Below, piece by piece: positions 4,806-5,213 of a DNA stretch of 5,213 nt (the first letter of the stretch is position 1; each line of letters starts with the position of its first letter). The DNA is from Bacillota bacterium (GTDB lineage: Bacteria > Bacillota > Clostridia > Oscillospirales > Oscillospiraceae): NCBI GenBank assembly GCA_023393155.1, contig JAEWML010000073.1, positions 1-5,213 on the forward strand, in the 5' to 3' direction. A model generated the notes under the pieces. It was given only the letters and a program-made list of their open reading frames with translations. It made no database searches and had not been told where the DNA came from. The position numbers and the translations under genes are program-made.

Positions 4806-5080
4806 TAGACGTGCGCACGGAGAGGCGGCACGGCAAGGAGGAGAAGCTATGTCAAAGGTCGTGATAATCGGCGGCGTTGCCGGAGGGGCAAGCTGCGCGG
4901 CGCGGCTGCGCCGACTGGACGAGGAGGCTGAAATTGTCCTTTTGGAGCGGGGGGAGTACATATCCTACGCCAACTGCGGGCTGCCCTATTATGTGGGAGA
5001 TGTGATTCGCTCCCGGGACGCGCTGCTGGTGCAAAAGCCCGAGGTGATGCGCCAGCGGTTCCGGGTAGACGTGCGCACGG
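4806..5080 (+). repeat. 15 bp exact direct repeat in the leader and early coding region of the reductase-like gene
   Basis: TAGACGTGCGCACGG occurs at 4806-4820 (5' UTR) and again at 5066-5080 (coding VDVRTG in frame), 260 bp apart. Each copy contains the 8 bp palindrome GTGCGCAC. The coordinates span both copies; the DNA between them is not part of the repeat. It could be a binding site, or chance in GC-rich DNA. Confidence 0.5.
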
Positions 5081-5213
5081 GGAATGAGGCCCTTTCCATC
5101 GACCGGGAGAAGAAAATTGTAGAAATTAAAAACCTTGCCACGGGCGAGGTTTATCAGGAGCCTTACGACTATTTGGTGCTGGCCACCGGTTCCTCTCCCA
5201 TCCGCCCGCCCAT
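4849..5213 (+). CDS. FAD-dependent oxidoreductase, CoA-disulfide reductase/NADH oxidase-like (3' end outside window)
   Basis: The first 121 residues are visible. The N terminus MSKVVIIGGVAGGASCAARL is an FAD-binding Rossmann fold (glycines at 8, 9, 12 and 13). E33 after VLLE is placed to bind the ribose. The motif ISYANCGLPYYVGD carries C43, the single redox cysteine typical of CoA-disulfide reductases, NADH oxidases/peroxidases and their rhodanese-fused relatives. Further along, YDYLVLATGSSP (about 107-118) is the second FAD-contact motif of this fold. The ATG has AAGGAGG at 4835-4841, seven bases upstream. The gene likely reduces a low-molecular-weight disulfide, persulfide or oxygen with NAD(P)H. 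The exact reaction cannot be settled without the C-terminal part, where a rhodanese domain may be present. Its divergent neighbour is a Crp/Fnr-type regulator, probably its activator. Confidence 0.93.
   Translation, partial: MSKVVIIGGVAGGASCAARLRRLDEEAEIVLLERGEYISYANCGLPYYVGDVIRSRDALLVQKPEVMRQRFRVDVRTGNEALSIDREKKIVEIKNLATGEVYQEPYDYLVLATGSSPIRPP

Overview
The window comes from a GC-rich Bacillota genome, most likely a gut member of the Oscillospiraceae/Clostridia. This is an inference from GC-rich Firmicute-style genes, strong AGGAGG ribosome binding sites, a T-box leader, and a Crp-family regulator divergent from a CoA-disulfide-reductase-like gene. No species can be named from the sequence alone.

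Layout. Bases 2-91 are the tail of an unidentified + strand gene, followed by a very stable GC hairpin (104-131). Bases 92-411 hold no credible gene but contain a degenerate 21-22 bp tandem repeat (214-362). A consensus sigma-70-type promoter (TTGACA, 17 bp, TATAAT; 412-440) drives a T-box riboswitch (about 461-720). Its specifier is best read as UGG (Trp, 546-548), and it ends in a clear antiterminator/terminator pair. Between the T-box terminator and the first long gene lies a 23-residue small ORF (747-818). It has a strong ribosome binding site and a RWRRWR core encoded by two closely spaced TGG codons, so it looks like a second, ribosome-based tryptophan sensor.

The operon under this leader is a lipoprotein (850-1851), a membrane permease (1960-2844), an ABC ATPase (2837-3610) and a stand-alone TipAS-like domain protein (3623-3913). 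The first three form a TrpXYZ-type importer. Together with the Trp-type specifier they are best read as a tryptophan uptake system induced when tRNA-Trp is uncharged. A hairpin with a GAAA loop sits between the lipoprotein and permease genes. The operon ends at a long, near-perfect bidirectional terminator (3922-3969).

On the other side of that terminator, a Crp/Fnr-family regulator (3976-4632, minus strand) is divergent from an FAD-dependent, CoA-disulfide-reductase-like gene (4849 to beyond the window edge). The regulator has its own near-consensus promoter. The reductase promoter has a good -10, no recognisable -35, and a GTGA-N5-TCAC palindrome centred about 41 bp upstream of the predicted start site. 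That is the position expected for activation by a Crp-type protein, and the regulator's recognition helix carries a Crp-like R-E-x-x-x-R pattern.

The most unusual points are the tandem T-box plus Trp-codon leader ORF, the TipAS-like fourth gene of a tryptophan transporter operon, the phased 21-22 bp repeat upstream, and the self-contained regulator/reductase control region.
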